In this document: positions 42,200-50,655 of the stretch, piece after piece
Layout: every line of letters starts with the position of its first letter
How positions within the stretch are numbered: position 1 is the stretch's first letter
DNA from: Nonomuraea spiralis
GTDB lineage: Bacteria; Actinomycetota; Actinomycetes; Streptosporangiales; Streptosporangiaceae
Direction: 5' to 3'
Length of the DNA: 64,000 nt
NCBI RefSeq assembly: GCF_014648435.1
Contig: NZ_BMRC01000002.1
Location: 558,001 to 622,000 of the forward strand
Notes under the pieces: generated by a model
The model's database searches: none
What the model saw: only the letters and a program-made list of their open reading frames with translations
What the model was told of the DNA's origin: nothing
Position numbers and translations under genes: made by a program

Positions 42200-43360
42200 A
42201 TGCGAACTCAGGTCGGGATCATCGGCGCGGGGCCCGCGGGCCTGCTGCTTTCTCATCTGCTCCACCTGCGCGGCATCTCCTCGGTGGTGCTGGAACGGCG
42301 CAGCCGCGACTACGTCGAGCGGCGCGTCCGCGCGGGCGTCCTGGAGCAGGGCACGGTGGACACGCTCGACGAGGCGGGCGTCGGCGCGCGGATGCGCCGC
42401 GAGGGCCTGCCCCACCACGGCATCGAGCTGCGGTACGGCGGCGCCGGCCACCGCATCGCCTTCGACAAGCTGGTCCCCGGCCGCGCCATCACCGTGTACG
42501 GGCAGCAGGAGGTCGTCAAGGACCTGATCGCGGCCCGGCTGGCGGCGGGCGGCGACCTGCGGTTCGAGGTCGAGGACGTGGCGGTGCACTCGCTGGAGTC
42601 CGAGCCGTACGTCACCTTCGGCGGCGAGCGGCTCGACTGCGACGTGATCGCCGGCTGCGACGGGTTCCACGGCGTCTCCCGGCCGAGCGTCCCGGAAGGG
42701 GTGCTGGAGGTGTTCGAGCGGGAGTACCCGTTCGCGTGGCTCGGCGTCCTGGCCGAGGTGGCGCCGTCGTCGGAGGAGCTGATCTACGCCAGGACCGAGC
42801 GCGGTTTCGCGCTGCACAGCATGCGCTCGCCCACGGTCAGCCGCTTCTACCTCCAGGTCCCCGCCGACACCGACGTCGCGGACTGGCCGGACGAGCGCGT
42901 ATGGGCCGAGCTGAAGGCCCGCCTGGAGACCGTCCCGGGCTTCGAGCTGGCCACGGGCGAGATCATCGAGAAGGGCGTCACCCCGATGCGCTCCTTCGTC
43001 GTGGAACCCATGCAGTACGGCCGGCTCTACCTCGCCGGGGACGCCGCGCACATCGTGCCGCCGACCGGCGCCAAGGGACTCAACCTGGCCGTGGCCGACG
43101 TACGCGTGCTGACCGAGGCGCTGGCGGCCTTCTTCGAGCACGGCTCGTCGGAGCTGCTCGACGGCTACTCGCGGGCGTGCCTGAAGCGGGTCTGGCGGGC
43201 GCAGCACTTCTCGTGGTGGATGACGACGCTGCTGCACACCTTCGACGACGACGACCCGTACGGACGCCGGCTCCAGACCTCCTACCTGGACTACGTCACC
43301 TCCTCGGAGGCGGCGGCGACCACGCTGGCCGAGAACTACGTCGGGCTGCCCTCCGACTGA
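42200..43360 (+). CDS. pobA: 4-Hydroxybenzoate 3-monooxygenase
   Basis: A 386-residue group A flavoprotein monooxygenase that converts 4-hydroxybenzoate to protocatechuate with NAD(P)H and O2. The FAD motifs are GIIGAGPAGLLLSHLL, CDVIAGCDGFHGVSR and LYLAGDAAHIVPPTGAKGLNLA. RRVRAGVLEQGTVD and the whole length match PobA closely. No pca (protocatechuate) genes follow, so further degradation must be encoded elsewhere, or the product feeds biosynthesis. Regulated most likely by the divergent IclR protein. Confidence 0.93.
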   Translation: MRTQVGIIGAGPAGLLLSHLLHLRGISSVVLERRSRDYVERRVRAGVLEQGTVDTLDEAGVGARMRREGLPHHGIELRYGGAGHRIAFDKLVPGRAITVYGQQEVVKDLIAARLAAGGDLRFEVEDVAVHSLESEPYVTFGGERLDCDVIAGCDGFHGVSRPSVPEGVLEVFEREYPFAWLGVLAEVAPSSEELIYARTERGFALHSMRSPTVSRFYLQVPADTDVADWPDERVWAELKARLETVPGFELATGEIIEKGVTPMRSFVVEPMQYGRLYLAGDAAHIVPPTGAKGLNLAVADVRVLTEALAAFFEHGSSELLDGYSRACLKRVWRAQHFSWWMTTLLHTFDDDDPYGRRLQTSYLDYVTSSEAAATTLAENYVGLPSD

Positions 43361-43401
43361 CCCCGAGCCGCCGACCTCGGACGATGCCTTAAAGTTGGCG
43401 A

Positions 43402-43707
43402 GTGGTTTTCGAGGAGGGCTGGGCGCTTTCGCCCCTGCGGTGGTTGATGGACACGCTGGGCCATGCCCAGCTCGCCAGGATGGAGGCCGAGCCCGCGCTG
43501 GTCGCGGCCGTGGATCAGCACGCGGCCGTGCTGCGTGACGCGATCCCGCTCGACCGCGAGTCCCTGGGCGACTACCTGCTGGGTTTCCTCGACGAGCTGC
43601 GCCACCGCGGCTGGATCTTCAGCGGCGACCACGACGCGCCCGCGCTGCGCCTGACGGCGGTCTGCTGGCTGGCCCGCGAACAGGGCTTCCTGGCCGAACC
43701 GGCCTGA
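43402..43707 (+). CDS. Small conserved actinobacterial protein (DUF6401-like)
   Basis: A 101-residue protein from a GTG start with no strong ribosome site. LARMEAEPALVAAVDQHAAVLRDAI and the later CWLAREQGFL recall the small DUF6401-type proteins found near actinomycete biosynthetic genes; I am not certain of the family. It is predicted helical and soluble, with no membrane segment. It follows pobA by about 40 bp on the same strand and could be co-transcribed. Confidence 0.55.
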   Translation: MVFEEGWALSPLRWLMDTLGHAQLARMEAEPALVAAVDQHAAVLRDAIPLDRESLGDYLLGFLDELRHRGWIFSGDHDAPALRLTAVCWLAREQGFLAEPA

Positions 43708-43801
43708 TCCCGCGCTCCCGGCCGGACCACGCGCTCTGCGGGCGCGTGACCGGCCGTGGCGGGGTCCGCGTGACCGGGCGCTCGTCCCGGCCACACGGAG
43801 C

Positions 43802-44617
43802 TCAGGTCGACTCCGGCGGGTTGTCCGCACGGGTCGCGCCGCCGGGCGTCGTCCGCACCGGCTGCGTCGGCTCGGACGGCCGGGTCTCGGACGGCCCGGT
43901 CATCGTGCGGGCGTCCTCACGTCCCCGCTGGTACGCCTCGGCGTGCGCCCTGGCCTGCGGCGCCTCCGCCTCGATCCGGCCGATCCAGCGTTCCCAGCGC
44001 TGCTGCATCGGACGTACGAGCCCGCCGCCGAGTCCGATGGCGAGGATCGCGCCGATGGTGGCGAGCACGGTGATGAGCACCGGGGTCGTGACGGTCGTGG
44101 CGACGCCGATCTGGTTGAGCGCGGCGATGATGCCGAGCGCCCAGATGAACACGGCGGCTGCGATGCTCAGCCAGCGGCCGTAGGACAGACCGCCGAGCGC
44201 GCCGTCGATCAGGTCCCTGACGGCCCGGGCGATCGCCCCGGCGATCACGATGATCACGATGGCGACCACGGCCCTGGGCAGCCAGGCCACCACTCCGGTC
44301 AGCAGCGCCGAGATCGGGTTGGGCCCGAAGACGCTGAAGGCGATCTGCAGGGTGATCAGCAGGATCGCGTAGTAGACGAGCTTGGCCAGCAGGGTGCTGG
44401 CGTCGTACCGGCTGCGTTCCAGCCAGCGCTGAACGCCGCTGCGCTGCACCGCGCGGTCGAACCCCACCCGCTCAAGGATCTTGTCCACGAGTTTCTGCAG
44501 CGCCTTCGCCACGATCCACCCGATGATCAGGATCACCACGAACGCGACGAACCTGGGCACGAACGTCGCGACCTGCCGCCAGGCGTCCGTCAGACCCTGG
44601 CCGATATTGATGTCCAC
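43802..44617 (-). CDS. MscS-related small-conductance channel-like membrane protein
   Basis: 271 residues with four or five transmembrane helices (FVAFVVILIIGWIVAKAL, LVYYAILLITLQIAF, AVVAIVIIVIAGAIARAV, LITVLATIGAILAIGLGGGLV). The repeated pattern is that of the conserved TM-helix family next to MscS, but the cytoplasmic beta domain is missing, replaced by a polar tail (about 220-271). It may be a stress channel or a scaffold. GGAGG is well placed before the GTG at 44617. It stands alone. Confidence 0.8.
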   Translation of the reverse strand: MDINIGQGLTDAWRQVATFVPRFVAFVVILIIGWIVAKALQKLVDKILERVGFDRAVQRSGVQRWLERSRYDASTLLAKLVYYAILLITLQIAFSVFGPNPISALLTGVVAWLPRAVVAIVIIVIAGAIARAVRDLIDGALGGLSYGRWLSIAAAVFIWALGIIAALNQIGVATTVTTPVLITVLATIGAILAIGLGGGLVRPMQQRWERWIGRIEAEAPQARAHAEAYQRGREDARTMTGPSETRPSEPTQPVRTTPGGATRADNPPEST

Positions 44618-44737
44618 GGTTTCCTCCAGGACGAGGAGCCAATGGAATCGCGCTACCCGCCCAAAAACGGACCATGCACTCAGGGACACCAAAAGTTCGC
44701 ACACTGCTACATATGTCTGAAGGCGGGTCCGCGGGCA

Positions 44738-45298
44738 TCAGGCGAGGCGGCGCAGGTCCATCTGGAAGTTCTGGTGCCAGGTCTGGCCGCCGTCGACGGT
44801 GGTCTCGCCGATCTCGTGCCAGGTCGTGGGGGTGAACGTCAGGGTGTAGCGGCTGGTGTAGGCGGGCGTCTGCAGGCTCCACTGGAAGGTGCCGTCGCCG
44901 ACCACCGGCACGACCGTGGTGACGTACCCGCGGGAGAACGCCTCCCAGCGGTACTGGCCGGTCGACTCGTTGTAGTTGATCACCGCGAGGGCGCTGTCCA
45001 CGATCGTCCGCGGGTCGGCCTTGTCACGGCCCTGCCCCTCGACCGAGATCACCAGGTCGCCCGCCTGCCGGCGCACCCGTTCGGTCTGCAGGAACTCCTG
45101 CCGCGTCCCCGAGGGCGTGACGGTCCAGCCCGGCCCCGCCCAGGTGCCGATCATGAACGAGAGCCGCCGCATGGCCTCGGCCTGGCCGTCGAGCGCCCCG
45201 GCCTGGGCGGAGGAGGTTCGGGCGGCCGTCGCCGGGCCGGGGGAGAGCAGGGCCGCGAGTAAAGCGAGCGGCAGGAGCAGGCGGACCAATGACTTCAT
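44738..45298 (-). CDS. Secreted DUF1579-like protein coupled to the halogenase
   Basis: 186 residues with a signal peptide (MKSLVRLLLPLALLAALLSPGPATA). The mature part is a small beta-barrel-like domain (LSFMIGTWAGPGWTVTPSGTRQEFLQTE, then ETTVDGGQTWHQNFQMDL) as in DUF1579-type lipocalin-like proteins. It may bind or chaperone a small hydrophobic product outside the cell. The ATG overlaps the halogenase stop by four bases, so the two are co-translated. Confidence 0.8.
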   Translation of the reverse strand: MKSLVRLLLPLALLAALLSPGPATAARTSSAQAGALDGQAEAMRRLSFMIGTWAGPGWTVTPSGTRQEFLQTERVRRQAGDLVISVEGQGRDKADPRTIVDSALAVINYNESTGQYRWEAFSRGYVTTVVPVVGDGTFQWSLQTPAYTSRYTLTFTPTTWHEIGETTVDGGQTWHQNFQMDLRRLA

Positions 45299-46671
45299 AG
45301 AGGCGTCCTCGTCAGTGTGCGGCTGATACCGAGCCGGGGGTGCGCGGTCAGGTAGAGACCGGTGGCGGCGTCGTACAGGTCGTTGGCGTCCATGCGCATG
45401 GGGGCCATGGTGTTGCCGGCGGGGGTGACGTTGCGCAGCGCGCGCAGCCCCGCGTCGTGGGCGGCGGTCACCAGCTCGCTCATCGGCGCGGTGCCGCCGG
45501 CGGTGGTCGCGTCGGTCAGGTCGGACAGCCCCGCCGTGATCGCCGCGAACGCGTGGCCGGAACGCTCGCCCCTGACCAGGTGCTGGGCCAGCCAGAAGTA
45601 GCTGGCCCGGCCGCGGTACTGCCGGTAGACCGAGGAGACCATGGTCAGCAGCCGCTGGTAGGCGTTGCGGTAGAGGGACTCGTAGAAACCCTGGGCCTCC
45701 AGCTCGCTCACCTCGCCGCGCTCGGCGGCGGTGATCGAGGCGGCGGCCAGCAGGGCGCTGTACATGGCCAGGTGCACGCCGGTCGACAGCAGCGGGTCGA
45801 GGAAGCAGGCGGCGTCCCCGGCGATGCGGTAGCCGGGGCCGCAGAAGGAGCCCGCGACGTAGGAGAAGTCCTGCTCGATGCGCACCGGGCCGGTGAACCT
45901 GCCGACCAGCCCCGCCACGGTCGGCGACTCGGCCACCACCGCGTGGAACATCTCCTCCGGCGAGCCGTAGTGGGGCCGCCGCTCAAGGAAGCGCGTCTGG
46001 TGGGTGACGAAACCGACGCTGAACACCTCGCCGCGCAGCGGGATCACCCAATACCACCCTTCCGGCGAGGAGATGACGTTGATGCCGCCGCCCGGCGTGT
46101 CGGGAAGGAGGTCGCCGCCCTGGTAGTAGCCCCAGATCGCGACGTTCCTGAAGACGTCGTGCGGTTGCCGATCACGGAAGTGCTGCGCCGACAGTACTCC
46201 GGCCCGCCCGGAGGCGTCGACCACGTAGTCGAAGCGCTCCAGGCCGCCGTCCCACTCGGCGGCGCAGGCCCGGCCGTCCTCGAACAGCACGCGCCTGACC
46301 CGGGCCCGCTGGATCACCTCGACGCCCTGGGAGGCGGCGTGGTCCAGCAGCACCTGGTCGAAGTCGTCGCGGTCCACCTGCCAGGAACGCACCTCCGGGC
46401 CGAACGTGGCCGCCCAGTTCACCGTCCAGTCGCGTTCGGCCCCCCAGCGCAGCAGCAGGCCCTCCTTGACCGGGTAGCCGCGTTCCTCGATCTTCTCGTG
46501 CGCCCCGGCGTAATCGATGATGGTCCGGCAGGACGGCGAGACGGATTCGCCGATGTGGTAACGCGGGAAACGTTCGCGTTCCAGAAGGCGGACGTCCATT
46601 CCGTTGCGGGCCAGCAGTGTCGCGGCGATCGAACCCGCCGGGCCGCCGCCGATCACTAATACCTTGGTCAT
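45295..46671 (-). CDS. Flavin-dependent halogenase
   Basis: 458 residues. FAD binding is VLVIGGGPAGSIAATLL (residues 4-20), the halogenase signature WxWxIP is present as W206-Y-W208-V-I-P211 (GWYWVIP), and the later FLDPLLSTG fits the Fxx.Px.SxG motif. K69 in GYPVKEGLLLRWG is the likely catalytic Lys that forms the chloramine or HOCl relay. The sequence is closer to the phenol/pyrrole and carrier-type halogenases than to tryptophan halogenases. Its flavin reductase is not encoded nearby. It is coupled to the secreted DUF1579-like gene. It could serve the RiPP locus to the right, but no direct link is shown. Confidence 0.88.
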   Translation of the reverse strand: MTKVLVIGGGPAGSIAATLLARNGMDVRLLERERFPRYHIGESVSPSCRTIIDYAGAHEKIEERGYPVKEGLLLRWGAERDWTVNWAATFGPEVRSWQVDRDDFDQVLLDHAASQGVEVIQRARVRRVLFEDGRACAAEWDGGLERFDYVVDASGRAGVLSAQHFRDRQPHDVFRNVAIWGYYQGGDLLPDTPGGGINVISSPEGWYWVIPLRGEVFSVGFVTHQTRFLERRPHYGSPEEMFHAVVAESPTVAGLVGRFTGPVRIEQDFSYVAGSFCGPGYRIAGDAACFLDPLLSTGVHLAMYSALLAAASITAAERGEVSELEAQGFYESLYRNAYQRLLTMVSSVYRQYRGRASYFWLAQHLVRGERSGHAFAAITAGLSDLTDATTAGGTAPMSELVTAAHDAGLRALRNVTPAGNTMAPMRMDANDLYDAATGLYLTAHPRLGISRTLTRTPL

Positions 46672-46693
46672 CGCGAGCCCTTCCGATAATCGT

Positions 46694-46752
46694 TACGTAA
46701 TACGCAGTCGCGGGCCCGGATGCGCAGGCCCAATACGTAGGCCGATACGTAT
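46694..46752. promoter_or_regulatory. Cluster of TACGTA motifs upstream of the halogenase
   Basis: TACGTA occurs at 46694, 46734 and 46746; the last lies in the 8-bp palindrome ATACGTAT (46745-46752). The same ATACGTAT occurs in the promoter region of the poly-cysteine precursor at 54308-54315. This suggests a common regulator, but short palindromes arise by chance in AT-rich islands. Confidence 0.35.
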
Positions 46753-46837
46753 ATTGCGGCGTTATTCTGGACCGCCGGCCCGGCCTGGTCGATGATGCGT
46801 GTTGAGTTCTGTTTCCCGTCTTTGTCAAGGAGCGCGC

Positions 46838-46999
46838 ATGGGAGTGAACCTCCGGCTGGTCGTTCCCCTGGTCTACGCCGCCGCGGTGGTCGTGGCCTTC
46901 CTGATCGGCAAGGCGGTCGGCTCGGTGGTCGTCATCGCCGGCGCCGTCCTCGTGGCCCTGTTCTTCGTCCTGTCCGGCCGGTCACGCCAGCGCGAATAG
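46838..46999 (+). CDS. Small membrane protein
   Basis: A 53-residue peptide with an AAGGAG ribosome site. It is almost all hydrophobic (LVVPLVYAAAVVVAFLIG, then VVVIAGAVLVALFFVLSG) and ends in a basic tail, giving two predicted transmembrane helices. It converges with the VOC gene, overlapping 18 bp at the 3' ends. Its function is unknown. It is divergent from the halogenase. Confidence 0.65.
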   Translation: MGVNLRLVVPLVYAAAVVVAFLIGKAVGSVVVIAGAVLVALFFVLSGRSRQRE

Positions 47000-47641
47000 G
47001 GCGCCCCACGGGTCGCGCACGATCGTCGCCCGGGGATACCCGGGGGCGATCGTGGCGCCCAGCCGGACCGCCGTCGCGGCCGACGCGGCGCGGTCGGCGA
47101 CCGCGAAGAACGTCACCCACTGCGGACGCGCGCCCGTCCGGTCCCGCACCGCGAGCCCGCCACCCGGCGGCTCGCCGAACCGGTCGCCGAACAGGTCGCG
47201 GTAGAACGTGGCATCGGCGGACCACAACTCGTGCGCGCACCACGTCCCCGGCTCGCCGGCCAGCACGATCCCGGCCGGGCGGTGCCCCTCCCAGAAGCCG
47301 ACGGCCGCTCCCGACGAGTCGGCCGCGAACAGCACCCGCCCGTCCTCGCCGGCCGCCATCGGGCCGAAGACGACGCCGCCGCCCAGCTCCTTGACCCGTA
47401 CGGCCACCGCGTCCACGTCCTGGGCCGCCAGGTAGGTGTTCCACGAGGCGGGCAGGCCCGCCGGCACCCGGCCGAAACCGCCCACGACCTGGCCGCCCAG
47501 CTCGACGAAGGAGTAGCCGGCCTCCTCGCGGAAGGTCCAGCCGAACAGCTCCCCGTAGAACGCCCGCGCCCCGGCCGGGTCGAGCGCCCCGTAGTCCACC
47601 CAGCACGGCTCGCCCGGCTCATACTGCTCGTGAATCGGCAC
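46982..47641 (-). CDS. VOC-family protein with two glyoxalase-like domains
   Basis: 219 residues with two beta-alpha-beta3 modules (CWVDYGALDPAGARAFYGELFGW at the start and WCAHELWSADATFYRDLFGDRF in the middle). Metal-ligand positions are not all conserved (Asp, His and Glu are scattered), so it may bind a ligand rather than catalyse. It overlaps the end of the upstream hydrolase gene by 23 bp (GTG at 47641 with GGAGG upstream) and is the last gene of the amine oxidase-Rieske-hydrolase operon. It could confer resistance by binding or have a tailoring role. Confidence 0.8.
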   Translation of the reverse strand: MPIHEQYEPGEPCWVDYGALDPAGARAFYGELFGWTFREEAGYSFVELGGQVVGGFGRVPAGLPASWNTYLAAQDVDAVAVRVKELGGGVVFGPMAAGEDGRVLFAADSSGAAVGFWEGHRPAGIVLAGEPGTWCAHELWSADATFYRDLFGDRFGEPPGGGLAVRDRTGARPQWVTFFAVADRAASAATAVRLGATIAPGYPRATIVRDPWGALFALA

Positions 47642-48440
47642 GACCGGCCTCCTCCTCCGCTTCCAGGGCCGACAACCGCAGGTGCTCGGCGATGACCGGC
47701 GCCACGGCCGCGGGCCGCTCGATCATGCACAGGTGCCCGGCGCCGGGGACGGTGACCGTACGGCACCGCGGGACCGACGCGCGCAGCAGCCCGGCGCTCG
47801 CACGGAACGTCGGCATGTCGCGCTCGCCCACGACGACCAGCGTGCGGGCCCGGATGCCGCGCAGGTCCCCGACCGTGTGGACGTGCCTGCTCAGCCCGTG
47901 CATCGCGCCGTCGCGCAGCTCCCGCCACGAGTGCCCGGCCACGATCGCGCGCAGCCGGGCCCGCAGCTCGGGATGGTCCTCGGTGCCCAGGAAGATGTCC
48001 GGCGGCGAGGACATCCACAGGTCGGCGAGCTGCTCGCCCTCCGCGCCCATCCTGGCCAGCCCGGCCAGGGCCCGGTAGCGCTCGGCGGTCCCCGGCTCGG
48101 CGGGCGCGCCCGCGACGGTCGGCGAGCCGACGATCAGGCCGCGCACGTCCCCGGCGTGGTCGATGGCCAGTTGCAGGGCGATCATCGAGCCGATCGACTC
48201 GGCCACCACCAGCGTCGCCGACTCGGCCCTGGCCAGCTCGGCCAGCTCGGCCGCCAGCGCGGGCAGCGACGTGCCCGGCCGCAGCGGCCCGGAACGCCCG
48301 TGGCCCGGCAAGTCCACGCCGACGTGCCGCCAGCCGGGCAACATGCCCCACAGCGGTTCCCACACCGAGGCGTCCATGGTGTAGCCGTGGATCCACAACA
48401 CCGACCGGCCCTCGCCGGTCGAGCGCACGTACAGGCTCAT
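47619..48440 (-). CDS. Alpha/beta hydrolase
   Basis: 273 residues. The oxyanion region is LWIHGYTMDASVWEPL. The nucleophile elbow is VVAESIGSM (Ser of AESIG). Asp lies in VVVGERDMPTF and His in GAGHLCMIERP, so the triad is complete. The start overlaps the Rieske gene stop by ATGA. As part of a four-gene coupled operon it may hydrolyse an intermediate made by the oxygenase. The substrate is unknown. Confidence 0.88.
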   Translation of the reverse strand: MSLYVRSTGEGRSVLWIHGYTMDASVWEPLWGMLPGWRHVGVDLPGHGRSGPLRPGTSLPALAAELAELARAESATLVVAESIGSMIALQLAIDHAGDVRGLIVGSPTVAGAPAEPGTAERYRALAGLARMGAEGEQLADLWMSSPPDIFLGTEDHPELRARLRAIVAGHSWRELRDGAMHGLSRHVHTVGDLRGIRARTLVVVGERDMPTFRASAGLLRASVPRCRTVTVPGAGHLCMIERPAAVAPVIAEHLRLSALEAEEEAGRADSRAV

Positions 48441-49360
48441 GAGCAGGCTCCCGGGGCGGAGGGGACGGCGGCGAAACCCTCGCAGAAGCGGCGGAAGGCG
48501 ATCACCGGCGTGTCGCCGGCGTCCAGCCGCTGCGGGGCGCGGGTGTCCAGGTGGTCCCAGACCACGCAGTCCTGGTCGAAGGCGTAGCGCGCGCCGTGGA
48601 CGAGCGCGGGCAGCGAGTCGGTCCGGTCCGGCCGTACGCCGATGGCGACCCGCCCGACGCAGCCCGTCCCGTCCGGCACCGCGCCCGTGACGATCGTGTA
48701 CGGCGCCTCCCCGGCGCCCAGCTCGGTGACCACGAGGTGCGGGCTGTAGGCGCGGGCCACGAAGCGGGAGGCGAAGTCCAGCCGCCGCTCCTTCTCCCAC
48801 GGCGGCGCCTTGGTACGGAACTCGCCCTCGATGACCAGCTCGTCGTGCTCGCCCATGCTGACCCGCATGCCGCGCACCGAGGGCACCAGGTGGACGGTGC
48901 TGAAGTGCTGGGCGTCGAAGGCGTTCTCGACGACGTACTCGGCCGGGACCGTCACCGGCCGCCGAACCGCCGCCACGATCACCAGGTCCTGCGCCGCCTG
49001 CTTGATCGCCTGCTCGAAGCCCCGGTCGTCGCCGGGATCGCCGGACAGCCGGGCGAACAGCGCGGCGCCGGCCCGCAGCGTCCGCAGCTCGCCCACCGAC
49101 CAGCGCCGCCCGCTCTCGCCCAGCGAGATGCGTTTGCCGTGGAAGGGGCAGATCACGCGGTCGCCGTCCAGCTTGCCGCCGTACCCGAGGTGGGCGCCGC
49201 GGTGCGGGCAGGTGGCCTCGAACACCCGGATACGTTCGCCGTCGCGTACGGCCATCAGCCGCGCGCCGCCCAGCAGCAGCGGCGTGACGCCCTGGCCGAT
49301 CTCGTCGTCGAGGGCGAGCAGGAACCACCCGCCGTGGAGCTCCCCGTTGCCAGCCGTCAT
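48437..49360 (-). CDS. Rieske non-heme iron oxygenase
   Basis: 307 residues. The Rieske [2Fe-2S] ligands are C51, H53, C71 and H74 (CPHRGAHLG and CPFHGK). The catalytic domain has the mononuclear iron ligands H152 and H157 in ENAFDAQHFSTVH, with D149 linking the centres. It resembles single-component KshA-like oxygenases rather than ring-hydroxylating alpha subunits. It needs an external ferredoxin and reductase, none of which is nearby. It is coupled by ATGA on both sides to the amine oxidase and the hydrolase. Confidence 0.9.
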   Translation of the reverse strand: MTAGNGELHGGWFLLALDDEIGQGVTPLLLGGARLMAVRDGERIRVFEATCPHRGAHLGYGGKLDGDRVICPFHGKRISLGESGRRWSVGELRTLRAGAALFARLSGDPGDDRGFEQAIKQAAQDLVIVAAVRRPVTVPAEYVVENAFDAQHFSTVHLVPSVRGMRVSMGEHDELVIEGEFRTKAPPWEKERRLDFASRFVARAYSPHLVVTELGAGEAPYTIVTGAVPDGTGCVGRVAIGVRPDRTDSLPALVHGARYAFDQDCVVWDHLDTRAPQRLDAGDTPVIAFRRFCEGFAAVPSAPGACS

Positions 49361-50610
49361 CTCTCCAGCGCCCCAATCACCTCTGTGGCCGCGCGCTCCC
49401 CGCTGGCCATCGCCATGTGCGCCATGGGCGGGCCGGACAGGCCCACGGTGGCCTCCCCGGCGAAGAAGACCGTCCCGCCCAGCGGCTCGGCCCAGGCCGG
49501 GGACGCCCACAGCGCCCCCACTCCCGGGTACGTGTACGCCCCGCCCGCCCACGGGTCGGCGCCCCAGTCGGCCACCACCACCCGCTCCGGGCCCAGCCCC
49601 CGCGTCCACGGCAGGGCCCTGGCCAGCAGCGCGGCCAGGGCGCCCGGCTCGGCCCAGGCGGCGCGGGCCGCGGCGGCGGCGCGGGACTTGGCCATCACCA
49701 GCACCTCCGGCCGCCCGGCCGTCGTGCTGACGAACCCCAGCCGGCCCCCGGCGTCGAAGACCACGACGGACTCCGGAGCCGGCTCCGGATAGCCGACCAG
49801 CCCGCACCAGGCGTCGCCGGGCCGCAGCTCGTACGCCGCCGCCTGCTTGCGTACCGGCAGGTCGTCGATCACGAGCCGGCCCTCGGCGACCATCGGCGGC
49901 GGCACGGTGACCACGGCGGCGGCGGCGCTCTCGGCGTGCCCCGACGCGGTGTGCGCCCGTACCCGGCCCGGCGACCAGGACAGGCGGACGACCTCGTCGC
50001 CGAGGCGTACCCGCAGGCCCTCGGCCAGCCGCGCGGGCAGCCGGTCGAAGCCGCCGGGCAGCGCGAACTCACCCCGTCCCGCGCGGTCGGCCCGCCGCAG
50101 CGCGGCCAGCGCCGCCGCGCTCAGCGCCTCGGGCTCGCCCGCCCAGTTCTGCCGGAACCACTCCGCCGTCGGCTCCAGCACCTCCGGGCAGCGTACGGTC
50201 TCCTCCTTGAGCCACGCCGCGACCGGCACGTCCCAGGGGTTCGCCCCGGCCAGGCGGCGCAGCAGCGGCGCGGCCGCGCCCGACGCCAGCCGCTCCTCCA
50301 GCAGCGGCGGTGTGGGCCGCAGCGCGCTCAGCGGGCGCGGCCCGTCCGCCAGCAACACCCGGGCCGCGCGCCGGGGCACCGGCACGGGCGCGCCCAGGCC
50401 GGGCAGCGCCGCGACGGGGTTGCGGTCGCCGTGGATCACCTGCGCGCCCAGCTCCAGCAAGGAGGGCCGATGGGTACGGATCCGGCCGCCCACCCGCTCC
50501 CTCGCCTCCAGCACCGTGACCGCCAGCCCGGCCCCGGCCAGGCGCGCGGCCGCCGCCAGCCCGCTCACCCCGGCGCCGATCACGACGACATCAAGCTCTG
50601 CCACCGGCAC
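49357..50610 (-). CDS. Flavin-containing amine oxidase-like protein
   Basis: 417 residues. The N-terminal FAD motif is VVVIGAGVSGLAAAARLAGA with ARERVGGRIRTH. The C-terminus has GTVFFAGEATVGLSGPPMAHMAMASGERAA, the family's FAD-closing segment. The middle is shorter than in eukaryotic monoamine oxidases. It leads the minus-strand operon amine oxidase-Rieske-hydrolase-VOC, all with 4-bp or larger overlaps, and is divergent from a P450 across 45 bp. It may oxidise an amine or act as a desaturase in tailoring. Confidence 0.85.
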   Translation of the reverse strand: MPVAELDVVVIGAGVSGLAAAARLAGAGLAVTVLEARERVGGRIRTHRPSLLELGAQVIHGDRNPVAALPGLGAPVPVPRRAARVLLADGPRPLSALRPTPPLLEERLASGAAAPLLRRLAGANPWDVPVAAWLKEETVRCPEVLEPTAEWFRQNWAGEPEALSAAALAALRRADRAGRGEFALPGGFDRLPARLAEGLRVRLGDEVVRLSWSPGRVRAHTASGHAESAAAAVVTVPPPMVAEGRLVIDDLPVRKQAAAYELRPGDAWCGLVGYPEPAPESVVVFDAGGRLGFVSTTAGRPEVLVMAKSRAAAAARAAWAEPGALAALLARALPWTRGLGPERVVVADWGADPWAGGAYTYPGVGALWASPAWAEPLGGTVFFAGEATVGLSGPPMAHMAMASGERAATEVIGALER

Positions 50611-50655
50611 ATCCTCTGTAGTAGTTTGTCCTCGGCCTGATCATGAGGAGACGCG

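Noticed and set aside
43708-43801. A terminator hairpin after the small protein
   Set aside because: The region is GC-rich with many short repeats, but no single stable stem stood out.
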